Origin: an uncultured Bacilli bacterium
Lineage (GTDB): Bacteria > Bacillota_I > Bacilli_A > ML615J-28 > CAG-313
Assembly: GCA_944326155.1 (NCBI GenBank)
Contig: CALVCV010000005.1
Location: 1-64,000 of the forward strand
Direction of reading: 5' to 3'
Length of the DNA: 64,000 bases
The position numbers and the translations under genes were made by a program. The notes under the pieces were generated by a model that had not been told where the DNA came from, ran no database searches, and saw only the letters and a program-made list of their open reading frames with translations. Positions 36,201 through 45,878 of the stretch are shown piece after piece (the stretch's first letter is position 1; each line of letters opens with the position of its first letter).

Positions 36201-37552
36201 TTATTAATTATAATATTACAAATGGTGCAATCGTTAATATTTTATCTCATCAAATTGGTCAAGATGCCGATGCAGTTGCTAAATCACTATTATATGATAA
36301 TATTGAAATTATAACAAAAGATGGTGTACTTTCTAAAACAGAAAAAGAGGCTTGTATTGATGTATCTAAGATTAGATTTAATACGCCAGGCTTTTATCAA
36401 ATCAGCATCACACTTCATATTGATGATAAAGATGTAGTTGGTTATTATGGTATTCAAGTATTAGAAGATATCTACGCAAATAACTCAATTGTTGCTACTT
36501 ATGGTAGTGGTGTAATTTTTGATCAATATAGTTTATCAATAGATAAATATGGTCAAGTTATATTAAATTGTGCAGGTGTTAGTTATAAAGGCACAATTAA
36601 GATTAGTGGTAATACATTTATTATTAATGCAAAAGATGAAGACAATAATAAGATTACAGCTACAGGTAATCAATTAACAGAAGGGCTAATTGTTTTAAGA
36701 TGCAGTGGTGCAATTACTTTCCAAGACTATTATACTACTGGTACAAGTAGTTTAATAGGTTGTGAAAATAATTACTTAAGACGCATTACTATCAATAATC
36801 AAACAATATATATATATTCAACTATTTTAAATGGTTTAGGTGAAATTGCTACAGTTGTCAGTTTGAATGATTTAGATCCTAGTCAAGTAGGTTCTATCAA
36901 TGAAGTAACGACTAGTGATAAAACTATTGTCTTAAGAATCAATGCTTGGGATGATACAACAAATGGCTTAACAATTACTGATTCATATCGTGGTACATAT
37001 ACAAATGGTGGTGAAGAAATTTTTGTTAATGGCTTTGGAAGTGTAGTCATAGCAAATCAAATTGGTGAATATATATTAAACGACAATGTTATTACTGTTT
37101 CGCTTGATGACATGATGGCATTATATAGATTAGATAATGAAAATTATACATTTGAAGAAATCAAATTTACATTTGATAATACCATTCTTGAAGGTAAAAT
37201 ATTTGCAGCAGAACATAATTTTGTGTGTGATACATATGTTTATGCAGCAAATACCTCATTTGCTTTTGGCCCAAATAGTGAGGTATTAATCATATCTACT
37301 TCTGATGAACATGATAATGGTGAATATTCATGTACAAATGACTTCTATAACCCTAGTTATGCTAGTAAAGATGGTATAATAGGTACATATGAAGTAAGTA
37401 ATAATAAAGTTACAGTAATAGTAAATGGCGAAACATTTGTATTCTTTATTACAAATGTTTTAGATGCTAGCCAAATAATTAGTGTAGAAACTTCAGTAGG
37501 GGAAGATGAACATGGTTATTTTGCTAACAACACAATCTTTAAAAGGCAATAA
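33236..37552 (+). CDS. Very large lipoprotein of Ig-like repeats
   Basis: 1438 residues; lipobox ITGC (Cys22) followed by a Gly/Ser/Pro linker. Residues about 40-600 are a string of 75-100-residue beta-sandwich repeats with the recurring pattern 'D-Y-x-x-L-F-x-x-x-x-D/N-G ... G-x-Y-x-V-x-x-x-Y-x-G', as in bacterial Ig-like (Big_3/DUF5011 type) domains. The second half repeats a motif 'G-x-Y-x-x-x ... D-G-Y/F-G-x', seen as LFIDGYGNGHF and IFVNGFGSVVI. Probably a stalk or adhesin. Confidence 0.75.
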   Translation: MKKRLLVSIFAIIFGFFAITGCTTTGQGGSGGSTPPEPDPIVVIQALEESISIKDTEVNNYKYGSLFKILLNDVEQPVLESYIDASEVKDAPGAYRVYCSFQGKTASLVVNVSVTGSDISLTLAKDEVTVKLAESLTYDYLSLFTATIDGVTEEITPEQVTTNLESSEGTYWYTVSFKGLTKTLTIHIVADHNIEIILSYPIYYLQISEVKNFDYTTLFTLYVDSQVTKVELDMIDASAIVNPIVGNEYAIIFNYTNYGLTQSKEAIVKVIEDEEIVITTQNVVTYPNDEPIDLKSLFTIRKGEEVITVTSDMISGSIDYSKAGNNEITLTYMGNTAIANVELRLGVVINYKTSDTIIIQKGTNQDTYAFANDFEVTINGILFDNIQNTYFDLSTVDFNNAGTYDVTLTIPYNDKPLSLSGVNWTYYEKTIHYVVVENKYEIEVSNEEVIINHQDKDYNVFSNLVVTINGRRQTLVQNKDYVDVISCYAELVSAPLDFNDLGVQKVEIAVYVDGPNKDPILVSYNLTIESEIKVIANDTAIFTGTTLYTKDLFEIQNGSEEIKVTQDMISGKVDCFTPGVYYVTIYYQGIEKTAKVVVLDNNMKGVYKTNLETIPNMADYDEEYGYEPEPSQLLGDLIVDEDGNMTLSGSELQLIDGSNETSMSVIYYRYNYNLYYIEPGIVVLVPLNELKMTFSDYNRPMVYFNESVWNLEDRVVVNSASSYVLEISYTGYSIDLFKIKSKIDGSTNWFGLKTEIVQKLSSDTIYDVTYGVVEFNGSFDQFPGKYYSFNMNNDTYSMQLQTPVVGKIQANADENKYKNKTFTGIYNGVETRLVADAYGGFTLLQGSTQIFSVYSYDISKMKNGGPNYVEDILLVYSFEENIYSYKFILDVVNETFTYVERDPYFGLYETDTMYLFIDGYGNGHFNVNSSSYKEDLFTYEIVGNSLELIFKDSELPIFEGYHAKFYIDTFGNILTTNYLCYEVEKGTKFINYNITNGAIVNILSHQIGQDADAVAKSLLYDNIEIITKDGVLSKTEKEACIDVSKIRFNTPGFYQISITLHIDDKDVVGYYGIQVLEDIYANNSIVATYGSGVIFDQYSLSIDKYGQVILNCAGVSYKGTIKISGNTFIINAKDEDNNKITATGNQLTEGLIVLRCSGAITFQDYYTTGTSSLIGCENNYLRRITINNQTIYIYSTILNGLGEIATVVSLNDLDPSQVGSINEVTTSDKTIVLRINAWDDTTNGLTITDSYRGTYTNGGEEIFVNGFGSVVIANQIGEYILNDNVITVSLDDMMALYRLDNENYTFEEIKFTFDNTILEGKIFAAEHNFVCDTYVYAANTSFAFGPNSEVLIISTSDEHDNGEYSCTNDFYNPSYASKDGIIGTYEVSNNKVTVIVNGETFVFFITNVLDASQIISVETSVGEDEHGYFANNTIFKRQ

Positions 37553-37599
37553 TAGAAGGCAATAAATATTTAAGATATATATAAAGAGGTGATTTAAAT

Positions 37600-40500
37600 A
37601 TGAAAAAAAGCAAAATTTATTTAGCCTTGATCTTTTCTGTATTGCTAATGGCAATGACTGCTTGCGTTACAATCGCTGACCCTCATAGCCATAGTTACTC
37701 AGATTGGATTATTGATGTTGAACCTACTGAAACAACAGTTGGTAAAGCACATAGAACATGTGAATGTGGTGAAAGCGTAACAACTGATGTTCCTGCATTT
37801 TCTGACGAAACTGTATGGATTAAGTATGTTGATGTAGATCCAACTTGTACAGAAGAAGGTACTGTAATTTATGCATCAGATTTTGGTGTTTTCGAAGTTA
37901 CAGCAAAACCTCTTCCTCATACATTTGCAGAGTATGAAGTAGTAGTTGCTCCAACTCTAACTGAAGAAGGTACTGCTAAGGGCAAATGTAGTGTTTGTGG
38001 TACTGAAATAACAGTTGATTTACCTGTATTAACAGATGAATCTTTCTGGAAAGTTGTTGATGAAAAAGCATCAACATGTTCAGAAGCTGGTTACAAAACT
38101 TTTAGTAGCGCATATGTAGAAGTTACTATTGATCTTGAATTAGCAGCACATACATATGAATGGACTATCACAGTTGCTCCAACTTTAACTGAAGAAGGTA
38201 CTGCTTTAGGTGTATGTAGTGAATGCGGTGATGAACAAGAAGTAGTTCTTCCTGCATTAACTGATGAAGAAGTTTGGACAAAGGTTTCTGAAACTGAGGC
38301 TACATATAATGAAGGTGGAAAAGTCGTATATGAAAGTTTATATGGAATAGTAGAAATTGATACTGCTAAGAAAGTAGCTCCATATGATGGTAAGACATAT
38401 ACAACTTTTGAATATGATTCAACAGATTATTCAAGTAAGACTTTAAGTCCTGAAAGAATCACTTTAAATAATGTTACACTTGATACATTTGGTAAAGGTG
38501 AAGGTAGTTCATATCCACTAAATGGTGAAATTGCAATTAAGATGGTAAACGAAGAAACAGGCGAAATCGAAATTAGCGTAGATGGTACTGCTAGTGTTGG
38601 TTATGTTGATTTTGCAAGTGGCATTATCATAACTCCTTATTATTCGACTTTTGATGATATCTTTGTTTGGGTACCATTTGAAGTTGCAACATCTTCTGAT
38701 ATTCGTACAAATAGCCAAGGTTCTTCTTGGGATAATTCAATGGCTATTACTTATGCAGTTGATGGTGTTGAATATAGTTTATTTGTTAACAATGGTAAAG
38801 TATATGGTGGTGTAGAATTTGTTGATGCTGAAGGTGCTAGCGTTGCTGCAGCTGATTGCTATGAAAATGATTATGTTTATGTAAAAGATCAAGAAGGTAA
38901 TCAATTATTTGGTTTTGCATATAATGGTACTGAATTAGTTGCTACAGATGGTTACGAAGGTACATATACTATTGAAGACATTACAGTTGTTGTAAGCGGT
39001 TATGGTGTAGTTACTGTTTCTGAAGCTGAAGGAACTTATGAAGTCTTGGATGCTGGTGCTAAAGTTCTTGCTGTTTATGTTAATGATGAGTATTTAGAAG
39101 TAACTTTAGATACAGAAAATATGACATGCACAATGAGCAAACCAATGATAACGATTACATTTGATACAGATGATAAGGCTACAGTTGAAGCTTTAACTAT
39201 AAACAAGAACATTGCAGTAGAATTACCTGTTCCAACAAATGAAACGTGGGTATTCAGAGGTTGGTATTTAGATTCTAAATTTACTGAAGTTGTACCGGAA
39301 ACATTTGCTGCAGAGACTAGTGTAACTTTATATGCTTTATGGGCACAAAAAGTAACACTTAACTTAAATGGTGTATTAGAAGGTGATGAAAGTGTCTTAA
39401 TTTTAGGTGAAGGCGATATTATTGGTGATTATTTACCTGCTTATGGTGTTGAAGCAGAACTTAATAAAGTATTCAAGGGTTGGTTCCTTGATGAAAATTA
39501 TGAAACTTCATTACCAGAAGCTGCTACTGTTACAACTGCAGATGATAATACTACAGTTTATGCTAAATGGGAAGATTTACCTGCTTACTATGGTGAATAT
39601 TTAGGTACTGAAATTTGGGGTGAAACTAGTGGTAATAGTTCTACTTACACATTAACAATTGATGAAAATGGTAAGATTAGTGGCAAACTTACTGGTACAG
39701 TTCAAAGTTATGATCCAGAAACACAATTAATTACTTGGGTTGATTCAAGTAATAAAGTAAGATATTTTTGGTATAATGCTGAAGCAGAAGTTGTTGTTGT
39801 ACCTTACTCTGAAAGAACGCCAATTGAAATTGGTACAGATTTCTATATTGCAGGTAAACATCAAACAACTAATAATGTTGCTACAAATTATGGTATTAAT
39901 GTTCCAAAGACACCTGGTTCTTCATCAACTGGTTATTATGCAAGATTTGTAAACGTAATGACAGTAGATGGTCCAAAAGATTTATTTGTTTATAATAACT
40001 ATATATATTCTGCTTTTGAAGCTACAGATACATCAGGTAATCCATTAACTGCTGCAACTGTCAAAAATTCTAAGACACTTGTAGTAAAAGATGCTGAAGG
40101 TAACACAATTGTTGCTGTTGCATCATTAGGTGCATCATTTGATGATGAAACTGATACAGTAGTATTAGATACATATTATGGTACATATACTAATGAAACT
40201 GAAACAATCGTTTTAGATGGTGTTGGTGGTGTTGTATATGGTGAAAAAACTGGTACATATGCAGTAGCTAGTGAAGATGCTGGTTATGACTTTGATATAT
40301 ATCTTGAAAATAATACTGAGTATTATCAATTAACAATAGAAGGAACAAACTTTACAATTGTTAAACCAACTGTAACTGTTACATTTGTTGTTGGTGATCA
40401 TACTCCTGTTCCTCAAATGGAGGCAAATATTAATGTTGTTGTTTCTTTACCAGAAGTTGTTGAAGATGGATTTGTTTTCAATGGTTGGTTTACTGATGAT

Positions 40501-43086
40501 AAATTTGTTAACCCAGTAGCCGAAGAATTAATATTAACAGAAGATATTACATTATATGGAAAATATTCATTACCTGCAATTTTAACTATTGTTTATAACA
40601 ATGGTGTATCTGATGAGGTAATTGTATACTCTCAAGGTGATGTAGTATCTCTTGCAAGACCTGATTATGAAGGACATACATTTATTGGTTGGTATACTCT
40701 TCCAAATTATGAAGCATGGAATAATGGTTCTGTAATTACAGAAGATTTAACAATTTATGCAAATTGGCAATTAGCTCCAATTTATAGCAATAATTATTTA
40801 GTAACTGAAGTAAACAATGATTCAGATAATAGTGAATTCGGTGGTGTATCTGATGTTTATACAAGAACTGGTGCATTTGCTGATATTGACCCATATGGAC
40901 TTGCTCCAAAAGGTAATTCATGGCCAATTAATAATGCTGTTAAAATTAGCAATTACAAATCAGAAACTTCAACATTAGAATTTTATATTGGTGAGACTGT
41001 ATATAAAGGCTTTATTGATCCAAATTCTGAAATTATGATTGTTAACTCTGCTGCAGGTTTAGATGCAGAATTAGTAGAAGTATGGTTCTTAAATCCATAT
41101 GAACAAACAAGTATTTCTGATAAACTTCTTTCTTCATATTGGGATGGTGGTAAGACTAGAACAATGGAATATACATATGAAGGAACTACATATACTTTCT
41201 TTGTATATAATAATAATGTTTATTTTGATGTTGCGTTTAAAGATGCAGAAGGCAATACTGTTTCAGCAGACGATTGCTTTGGTAGTGAGAACTTATATGT
41301 TACTGATGAAAAAGGTAAATTAATTGCTAAGTTTGGTTTTGATGGTGAAAAGATGGTTGCTCTCGATGGGTTAGAAGGCACATATACTAATGAAACTGAA
41401 GGTGCAATTACTCTTAATGGTGTAAAAGTTCTTACAAAAGGTGAATTAAAAGGTACTTATGCAATTGTAGAAGGTGCTGAATATACATTAGATGTATATC
41501 TTGATGGACAATATTTTGAAGTTACTTTAGATATGGAAACTAAGACATACACTATGAATAAGCCTATGGTAACTATTACATTTGATGCAGGTGATAAAGC
41601 TACTGTTGATGAGGTAGAAGTAAATAAGAATATAGCAATTCAATTAGCTACTCCTACAAATGCTGATTATATATTTAGAGGTTGGTATTTAGATGATGAA
41701 TTTGTAAATGTGGTTGATTTAGAAGCTTACGTACCAACAAAAGATTGTACTTTATATGCTAAATGGGATATTAAAGTAACATTAATTGTTATTTACGGTA
41801 ATGGTTTAAATGATGAAGTATTAGAATATGGTGCTGGTGATCTTGTAGCTCCTGTTGAACCTGCATTTACAAATGGTCAAATTTTTGATGGTTGGTTCTT
41901 AGATGATACATTTGAAACTCCATATACAGTAAGTACTATTGAAGAAGATACTACCATTTATTGTAAGTGGATGGATGCTAATGCTTTATATGGTGAATAT
42001 GCTGGATTTGAAATTTGGGGTAGTAGTACTAATGGATCAACATCATCTGGTGCTACTTCTGCTAAAACATTTACTGTAGATCCTGCAGGTAATGCAAAAG
42101 GTTCTGACTCAGGTGTAGTTACTGATTACAATCCTGAAACAGGTTTCTTTAAATTAGTTAATGGAACAAGTTATAATTATGGTTACTTTGATGCTGAAAA
42201 TGGAGTAATTGTTCTTAATTATTATTCAGGCGATGAATTGGGTGATGATTATTATGTATTCTTCAGAGATTATCAAACCGCAAAATCTGGTAGTTTATAT
42301 TCAAGTTATTGGCTTGCTGGTTATGCAAGATTAATGGAAGTTGCATTAACCACTAAGACGGGTGAAGCTGAAACTATTCTTATGTTTGTATATAATGATG
42401 AAGTTCATGTAAATGTAACTTATAGTTCTCCTACAAATCCTGATGAATTTGGTCCAGAAGAAGCTTATAAACAAAATAGTATTAATATCTATGCTGAAAA
42501 TGGTGAATTATTATATGAATTCACTAAGAAAGGCGCTGGTCTAGAGCTTAAAGCATTAGATGGTTACCAAGGTACATATACAGTTGGTTCTGATACATTA
42601 GTATTAGATGGCTATGGTGCTGGTACATTAAATGGTGTAGCTATGACTTATACATTTGCTGATACATTATTTACAGTTGTTTGTGCAGATGTAGTAACAT
42701 ATTATGAATATGATGCTGAAGCATCTACATTTACTGTAAAAGAAATGGATGTTTTAGCTGGTAAAGTTGCAACTATTACATATGCTTGTCCTGAAGGATA
42801 TGGATATGACACACATACTATTACATATACATTTGATGGTATTAGTAAAGTAGTTATTGAATTTGAATGTGAAAATTATTATAGTTATTGCTATCCTACA
42901 ATGAGTGGTGAAGCAACATATACTCTTGAAGGTAACGTATTAACAATTACTAAAGGTTCTACAACAGTTGTATTTGAACTTGATAATGTTGAAAATCCTA
43001 CAACATTAACTTGTACATCAACAACTCTTTCAGAATATGTTGATAGTGATTACTTTGATGTAAATACAGTTGCTACAGTAGCATAG
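37600..43086 (+). CDS. Giant InlB-repeat lipoprotein with CxxC modules
   Basis: 1828 residues; lipobox MTAC (Cys22). Three N-terminal modules of ~70 residues each pair a His-rich start (HSHSYSDW, PHTFAEYE, AHTYEWTI) with a cysteine turn (CECGES, CSVCGT, CSECGD), resembling metal-binding ribbons. Six InlB-type repeats follow as three adjacent pairs, ending in signatures such as FRGWYLD...LYALW and FDGWFLD...IYCKW. Between the pairs lies a second unit with 'Y-G-T-Y-T-N-E-T' and 'F-V-Y-N-N-x-V-Y'. AGAGGTGAT precedes the ATG. Last gene of the operon. Likely host-surface or glycan adhesin. Confidence 0.78.
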   Translation: MKKSKIYLALIFSVLLMAMTACVTIADPHSHSYSDWIIDVEPTETTVGKAHRTCECGESVTTDVPAFSDETVWIKYVDVDPTCTEEGTVIYASDFGVFEVTAKPLPHTFAEYEVVVAPTLTEEGTAKGKCSVCGTEITVDLPVLTDESFWKVVDEKASTCSEAGYKTFSSAYVEVTIDLELAAHTYEWTITVAPTLTEEGTALGVCSECGDEQEVVLPALTDEEVWTKVSETEATYNEGGKVVYESLYGIVEIDTAKKVAPYDGKTYTTFEYDSTDYSSKTLSPERITLNNVTLDTFGKGEGSSYPLNGEIAIKMVNEETGEIEISVDGTASVGYVDFASGIIITPYYSTFDDIFVWVPFEVATSSDIRTNSQGSSWDNSMAITYAVDGVEYSLFVNNGKVYGGVEFVDAEGASVAAADCYENDYVYVKDQEGNQLFGFAYNGTELVATDGYEGTYTIEDITVVVSGYGVVTVSEAEGTYEVLDAGAKVLAVYVNDEYLEVTLDTENMTCTMSKPMITITFDTDDKATVEALTINKNIAVELPVPTNETWVFRGWYLDSKFTEVVPETFAAETSVTLYALWAQKVTLNLNGVLEGDESVLILGEGDIIGDYLPAYGVEAELNKVFKGWFLDENYETSLPEAATVTTADDNTTVYAKWEDLPAYYGEYLGTEIWGETSGNSSTYTLTIDENGKISGKLTGTVQSYDPETQLITWVDSSNKVRYFWYNAEAEVVVVPYSERTPIEIGTDFYIAGKHQTTNNVATNYGINVPKTPGSSSTGYYARFVNVMTVDGPKDLFVYNNYIYSAFEATDTSGNPLTAATVKNSKTLVVKDAEGNTIVAVASLGASFDDETDTVVLDTYYGTYTNETETIVLDGVGGVVYGEKTGTYAVASEDAGYDFDIYLENNTEYYQLTIEGTNFTIVKPTVTVTFVVGDHTPVPQMEANINVVVSLPEVVEDGFVFNGWFTDDKFVNPVAEELILTEDITLYGKYSLPAILTIVYNNGVSDEVIVYSQGDVVSLARPDYEGHTFIGWYTLPNYEAWNNGSVITEDLTIYANWQLAPIYSNNYLVTEVNNDSDNSEFGGVSDVYTRTGAFADIDPYGLAPKGNSWPINNAVKISNYKSETSTLEFYIGETVYKGFIDPNSEIMIVNSAAGLDAELVEVWFLNPYEQTSISDKLLSSYWDGGKTRTMEYTYEGTTYTFFVYNNNVYFDVAFKDAEGNTVSADDCFGSENLYVTDEKGKLIAKFGFDGEKMVALDGLEGTYTNETEGAITLNGVKVLTKGELKGTYAIVEGAEYTLDVYLDGQYFEVTLDMETKTYTMNKPMVTITFDAGDKATVDEVEVNKNIAIQLATPTNADYIFRGWYLDDEFVNVVDLEAYVPTKDCTLYAKWDIKVTLIVIYGNGLNDEVLEYGAGDLVAPVEPAFTNGQIFDGWFLDDTFETPYTVSTIEEDTTIYCKWMDANALYGEYAGFEIWGSSTNGSTSSGATSAKTFTVDPAGNAKGSDSGVVTDYNPETGFFKLVNGTSYNYGYFDAENGVIVLNYYSGDELGDDYYVFFRDYQTAKSGSLYSSYWLAGYARLMEVALTTKTGEAETILMFVYNDEVHVNVTYSSPTNPDEFGPEEAYKQNSINIYAENGELLYEFTKKGAGLELKALDGYQGTYTVGSDTLVLDGYGAGTLNGVAMTYTFADTLFTVVCADVVTYYEYDAEASTFTVKEMDVLAGKVATITYACPEGYGYDTHTITYTFDGISKVVIEFECENYYSYCYPTMSGEATYTLEGNVLTITKGSTTVVFELDNVENPTTLTCTSTTLSEYVDSDYFDVNTVATVA

Positions 43087-43094
43087 TTTATACA

Positions 43095-43130
43095 AAAAAA
43101 GCATAGTGAGAAAATTTACTATGCTTTTTT
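43095..43130 (+). terminator. Terminator of the surface/Opp cluster
   Basis: AAAAAAGCATAGT pairs perfectly with ACTATGCTTTTTT around a 10-base loop. Confidence 0.9.
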
Positions 43131-43138
43131 CATATAAA

Positions 43139-43176
43139 AAAAAGTAAGATTATATTTAAATATAATCTTACTTTTT
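43139..43176 (-). terminator. Terminator of the SDR gene
   Basis: AAAAAGTAAGATTATA pairs with TATAATCTTACTTTTT, 6-base loop. It is symmetrical but best placed for the minus-strand gene, 46 bases past its stop. Confidence 0.85.
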
Positions 43177-43221
43177 ATTAGATGTAATTGAGGCAAACGT
43201 TTCAAAAACATTTATCATATC

Positions 43222-44229
43222 TTATTTTATTAATTTATGTTCTTCAAGCCATTTGATTGTATCTTTAATAGTTTGTTTAAATTTAGTATTTTTAAAATTT
43301 AATTCTTTTTTTGCTTTTTCATTAGAAAAATTGGAATTGGAAGTAAGCGTATATAAGGAATAACTTGTGTAAAGAGGGGGTTGTTTTAGCAAGGAATAAT
43401 ATGCCTCAGATAAGGGTGCTGTTAATTTTGCAAACCATAATGGTAAAATTGTTTTAATTTTTTTTATATTTCTTACTTCACTAACCATATCCAATAATTC
43501 TTTAATTGAAAAGTAATGATTTGACAAAATATAACAATCACCTTTTTTCCCCATCGTGCAAGCATTTATTATACCATCTGCAACATCTCTTACATCAACG
43601 AAATCATATCCACCTCTTACACAAGCAGTTAATCGCTTGTTGCAAAAATCAATTAATAGTTGTGTTAAATGACTACGACCAAAATCATATGGGCCAATAA
43701 TCCCGGATGGATGTACAATGCAAGCATTTAAATTTTTGGTCTTTGTCATTTCTAAAACATATTTAGCACATTCAGCTTTGGTTTTGGCATATAACCCTTT
43801 CACTTTTTTTGGATCAAAATCATCGATTTCGGTCATAACTTCATGATTAGGTTTTTCCCAAATAGCATGTACACTATTGACATAAATTAGTTTAGCGTCA
43901 ATTTCTAATACTTTATCAATAATATTCTTTGTACCATTTACATTTACATCATAAACTTTAGAGTTTTTACGATTTTTAATATATACTATTGCGGCGCAAT
44001 GTATTACATATACAGGAATATTTTGCTGAACTTTAAAAATATCAGCTAAAGTTTCTTTTTTGGTAACATCACCATAAAAAATTTTACAATTTAAATTTTC
44101 TAAAGCATTAATTTTATCATTTGGAAGAACTAGTGCTCTAACTTCATTTTCAGAATTTATAACTATTTTTCTAATAATATTATTGCCGAGAAAACCGTTT
44201 GCACCAGTTACAATAAAAATTTTTTTCAC
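43222..44229 (-). CDS. NAD(P)-dependent epimerase/reductase (extended SDR)
   Basis: About 335 residues. Rossmann motif VTGANGFLGNN near the N-terminus; a Ser then Y-x-x-x-K (GLYAKTKAEC) catalytic pair at about 150-155; HPSGIIGP downstream, as in dihydroflavonol-4-reductase-like SDRs. Substrate unknown: a nucleotide sugar or ketone. I prefer the GTG at 44229 to the ATG at 44238, because AAAGGAG abuts that ATG directly and is nine bases from the GTG. Single-gene unit divergent from the TrpB-like gene. Confidence 0.85.
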   Translation of the reverse strand: MKKIFIVTGANGFLGNNIIRKIVINSENEVRALVLPNDKINALENLNCKIFYGDVTKKETLADIFKVQQNIPVYVIHCAAIVYIKNRKNSKVYDVNVNGTKNIIDKVLEIDAKLIYVNSVHAIWEKPNHEVMTEIDDFDPKKVKGLYAKTKAECAKYVLEMTKTKNLNACIVHPSGIIGPYDFGRSHLTQLLIDFCNKRLTACVRGGYDFVDVRDVADGIINACTMGKKGDCYILSNHYFSIKELLDMVSEVRNIKKIKTILPLWFAKLTAPLSEAYYSLLKQPPLYTSYSLYTLTSNSNFSNEKAKKELNFKNTKFKQTIKDTIKWLEEHKLIK

Positions 44230-44284
44230 TGTGCTCATCTCCTTTGAAAGATGTAATAAGAAATTACCATATCTTTACAATTTT

Positions 44285-44313
44285 ATTATAACATCTAATT
44301 AAATGAATGTCAA
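44285..44313 (-). promoter_or_regulatory. Promoter of the SDR gene
   Basis: Minus strand TTGACA, 17-bp spacer, TATAAT: full consensus. Confidence 0.85.
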
Positions 44314-44364
44314 CCTTCATCAGTAATTTTTCATAATAATATCACAAAAAAATTATAATATTAT

Positions 44365-44393
44365 TTGATAGATAGAAAGATTTGCGATATAAT
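44365..44393 (+). promoter_or_regulatory. Promoter of the TrpB-like gene
   Basis: TTGATA, 17-bp spacer, TATAAT; start codon 41 bases downstream. Confidence 0.75.
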
Positions 44394-44434
44394 AATATGA
44401 TTAAAAATTGTTGGAATTCAGGAGGATTATAGAT

Positions 44435-45676
44435 ATGAAGATAAAAGATGTTGATTTCGAGACTTATTTAAAACACTATCCAACAAAAGACGGATATTTT
44501 GGAAAATATGGCGGATGTTATCTATCAAAGGAGTTAACCGAAGCATTTGATGAAATAAGCAAAGCATACCAAACTATTTGTCATTCTGCACAATTTATTA
44601 GTGAATTAAGAAGAATCAGGGTTCAATTTCAAGGTCGTCCTACACCAGTATACCATTGTGAAAGATTATCCAAATATATTGGAGGGGCACAAATATATTT
44701 AAAAAGAGAAGATTTGAATCATACAGGTGCTCATAAATTAAATCATTGTATGGGTGAAGGACTTCTTGCAAAATATCTAGGTAAGAAAAAACTAATTGCT
44801 GAAACGGGTGCTGGTCAACATGGGTTAGCACTTGCTACAGCTGCTGCCTATTTTGGTCTTGAATGTGAAATTCATATGGGAGAAGTAGATATTAAAAAGC
44901 AAGCTTCAAATGTTGCTAAAATGAAGTTATTAGGTGCAAAAGTTATATGTGTAACAAAAGGCAACAAAACATTAAAAGAAGCAGTTGATTCAGCTTTTGA
45001 AAGTTATTTAAAAGATTACAAAAACTCAATATATTGTATTGGATCTACGTTAGGACCTCATCCTTTTCCGTTAATGGTTAGAGATTTTCAATCCGTAATT
45101 GGAATTGAGGCAAGAGAGCAGTATAAAGCAATGACGGGTGAATTACCAGATGTAGTTTGTGCATGTGTAGGCGGTGGTAGTAACTCACTTGGTATGTTTG
45201 TACCTTTTTTAAATGATCCTGTTAAATTAATAGGTATTGAACCACTTGGTAAAAATGCTAAAAAAGGTAATCATGCCGCAAGCATTACATATGGTACTGA
45301 AGGTATTATGCATGGTTTTAATTCAATTATGTTAAAAGATGAAGATGGTAACCCATCAAGTGTATATTCTATAGCAAGTGGTCTTGATTATCCTTCAGTA
45401 GGCCCTGAACATGCATTTTTAAATGATATCGGTAGAGTACTATATGATACAGTAAGTGATGAGGAAGCTGTTGAGGCATTTTACTTATTGTCTAAATATG
45501 AAGGCATTATTCCTGCTTTAGAGAGTTCTCATGCTCTAGCATATGCTATTCGTCTTGCAAAAACAAATATGGAAACAGGATCGATATTAGTTAATTTATC
45601 TGGACGTGGCGATAAAGATGTCGATTTTGTACTTAATAAATATGGACTCGATTATTTAGAAAAGAATAAAAGATAA
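44435..45676 (+). CDS. trpB: Tryptophan synthase beta-like enzyme, stand-alone
   Basis: 413 residues of PLP fold type [14 protein letters not shown] holds the Schiff-base lysine (Lys101), GGGSNSLG binds the PLP phosphate, and [21 protein letters not shown] and LSGRGDKD match TrpB. The start is ATG 44435, ten bases after AGGAGG; the upstream in-frame TTG has no such site. No trpA or other trp gene lies nearby; its own promoter and a terminator bound the gene. TrpB alone can condense indole with serine, so indole salvage is plausible. A paralogue acting on another nucleophile is possible. Confidence 0.87.
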   Translation: MKIKDVDFETYLKHYPTKDGYFGKYGGCYLSKELTEAFDEISKAYQTICHSAQFISELRRIRVQFQGRPTPVYHCERLSKYIGGAQIYLKREDLNHTGAHKLNHCMGEGLLAKYLGKKKLIAETGAGQHGLALATAAAYFGLECEIHMGEVDIKKQASNVAKMKLLGAKVICVTKGNKTLKEAVDSAFESYLKDYKNSIYCIGSTLGPHPFPLMVRDFQSVIGIEAREQYKAMTGELPDVVCACVGGGSNSLGMFVPFLNDPVKLIGIEPLGKNAKKGNHAASITYGTEGIMHGFNSIMLKDEDGNPSSVYSIASGLDYPSVGPEHAFLNDIGRVLYDTVSDEEAVEAFYLLSKYEGIIPALESSHALAYAIRLAKTNMETGSILVNLSGRGDKDVDFVLNKYGLDYLEKNKR

Positions 45677-45686
45677 ATTAATAGAT

Positions 45687-45717
45687 AAAAAAGATGATGC
45701 AAAATCATCTTTTTTTT
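45687..45717 (+). terminator. Terminator of trpB-like gene
   Basis: AAAAAAGATGAT pairs with ATCATCTTTTTT around a 5-base loop, followed by more T. Confidence 0.9.
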
Positions 45718-45799
45718 AAAAAAATTATATAAAAAATTATTTATTTATTTTTTTTTGCTATAATAAATATGCAAACAAATGTAAATTTTTGTCATATTT

Positions 45800-45828
45800 T
45801 GAAACAAAATAGCAATGATTTGCGTATT
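45800..45828 (+). promoter_or_regulatory. ECF-type promoter, probable autoregulation
   Basis: TGAAAC at 45800-45805 and CGTATT at 45823-45828, spacer 17 to the CGTA core. This is the sigmaW-like ECF pattern (TGAAAC / CGTA), not seen at other genes in the window. A sigma-A-like TATAAT also occurs at 45759. Confidence 0.65.
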
Positions 45829-45878
45829 ATTGTATGAAAGATATGGCCAGTCTTTCAAAAAAATGTATGAGGTACCTT

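Noticed and set aside
43190-43205. cre-like box GGCAAACGTTTCAA
   Set aside because: Outer positions mismatch the consensus and it lies in the 3' region between convergent ends, not in a promoter.
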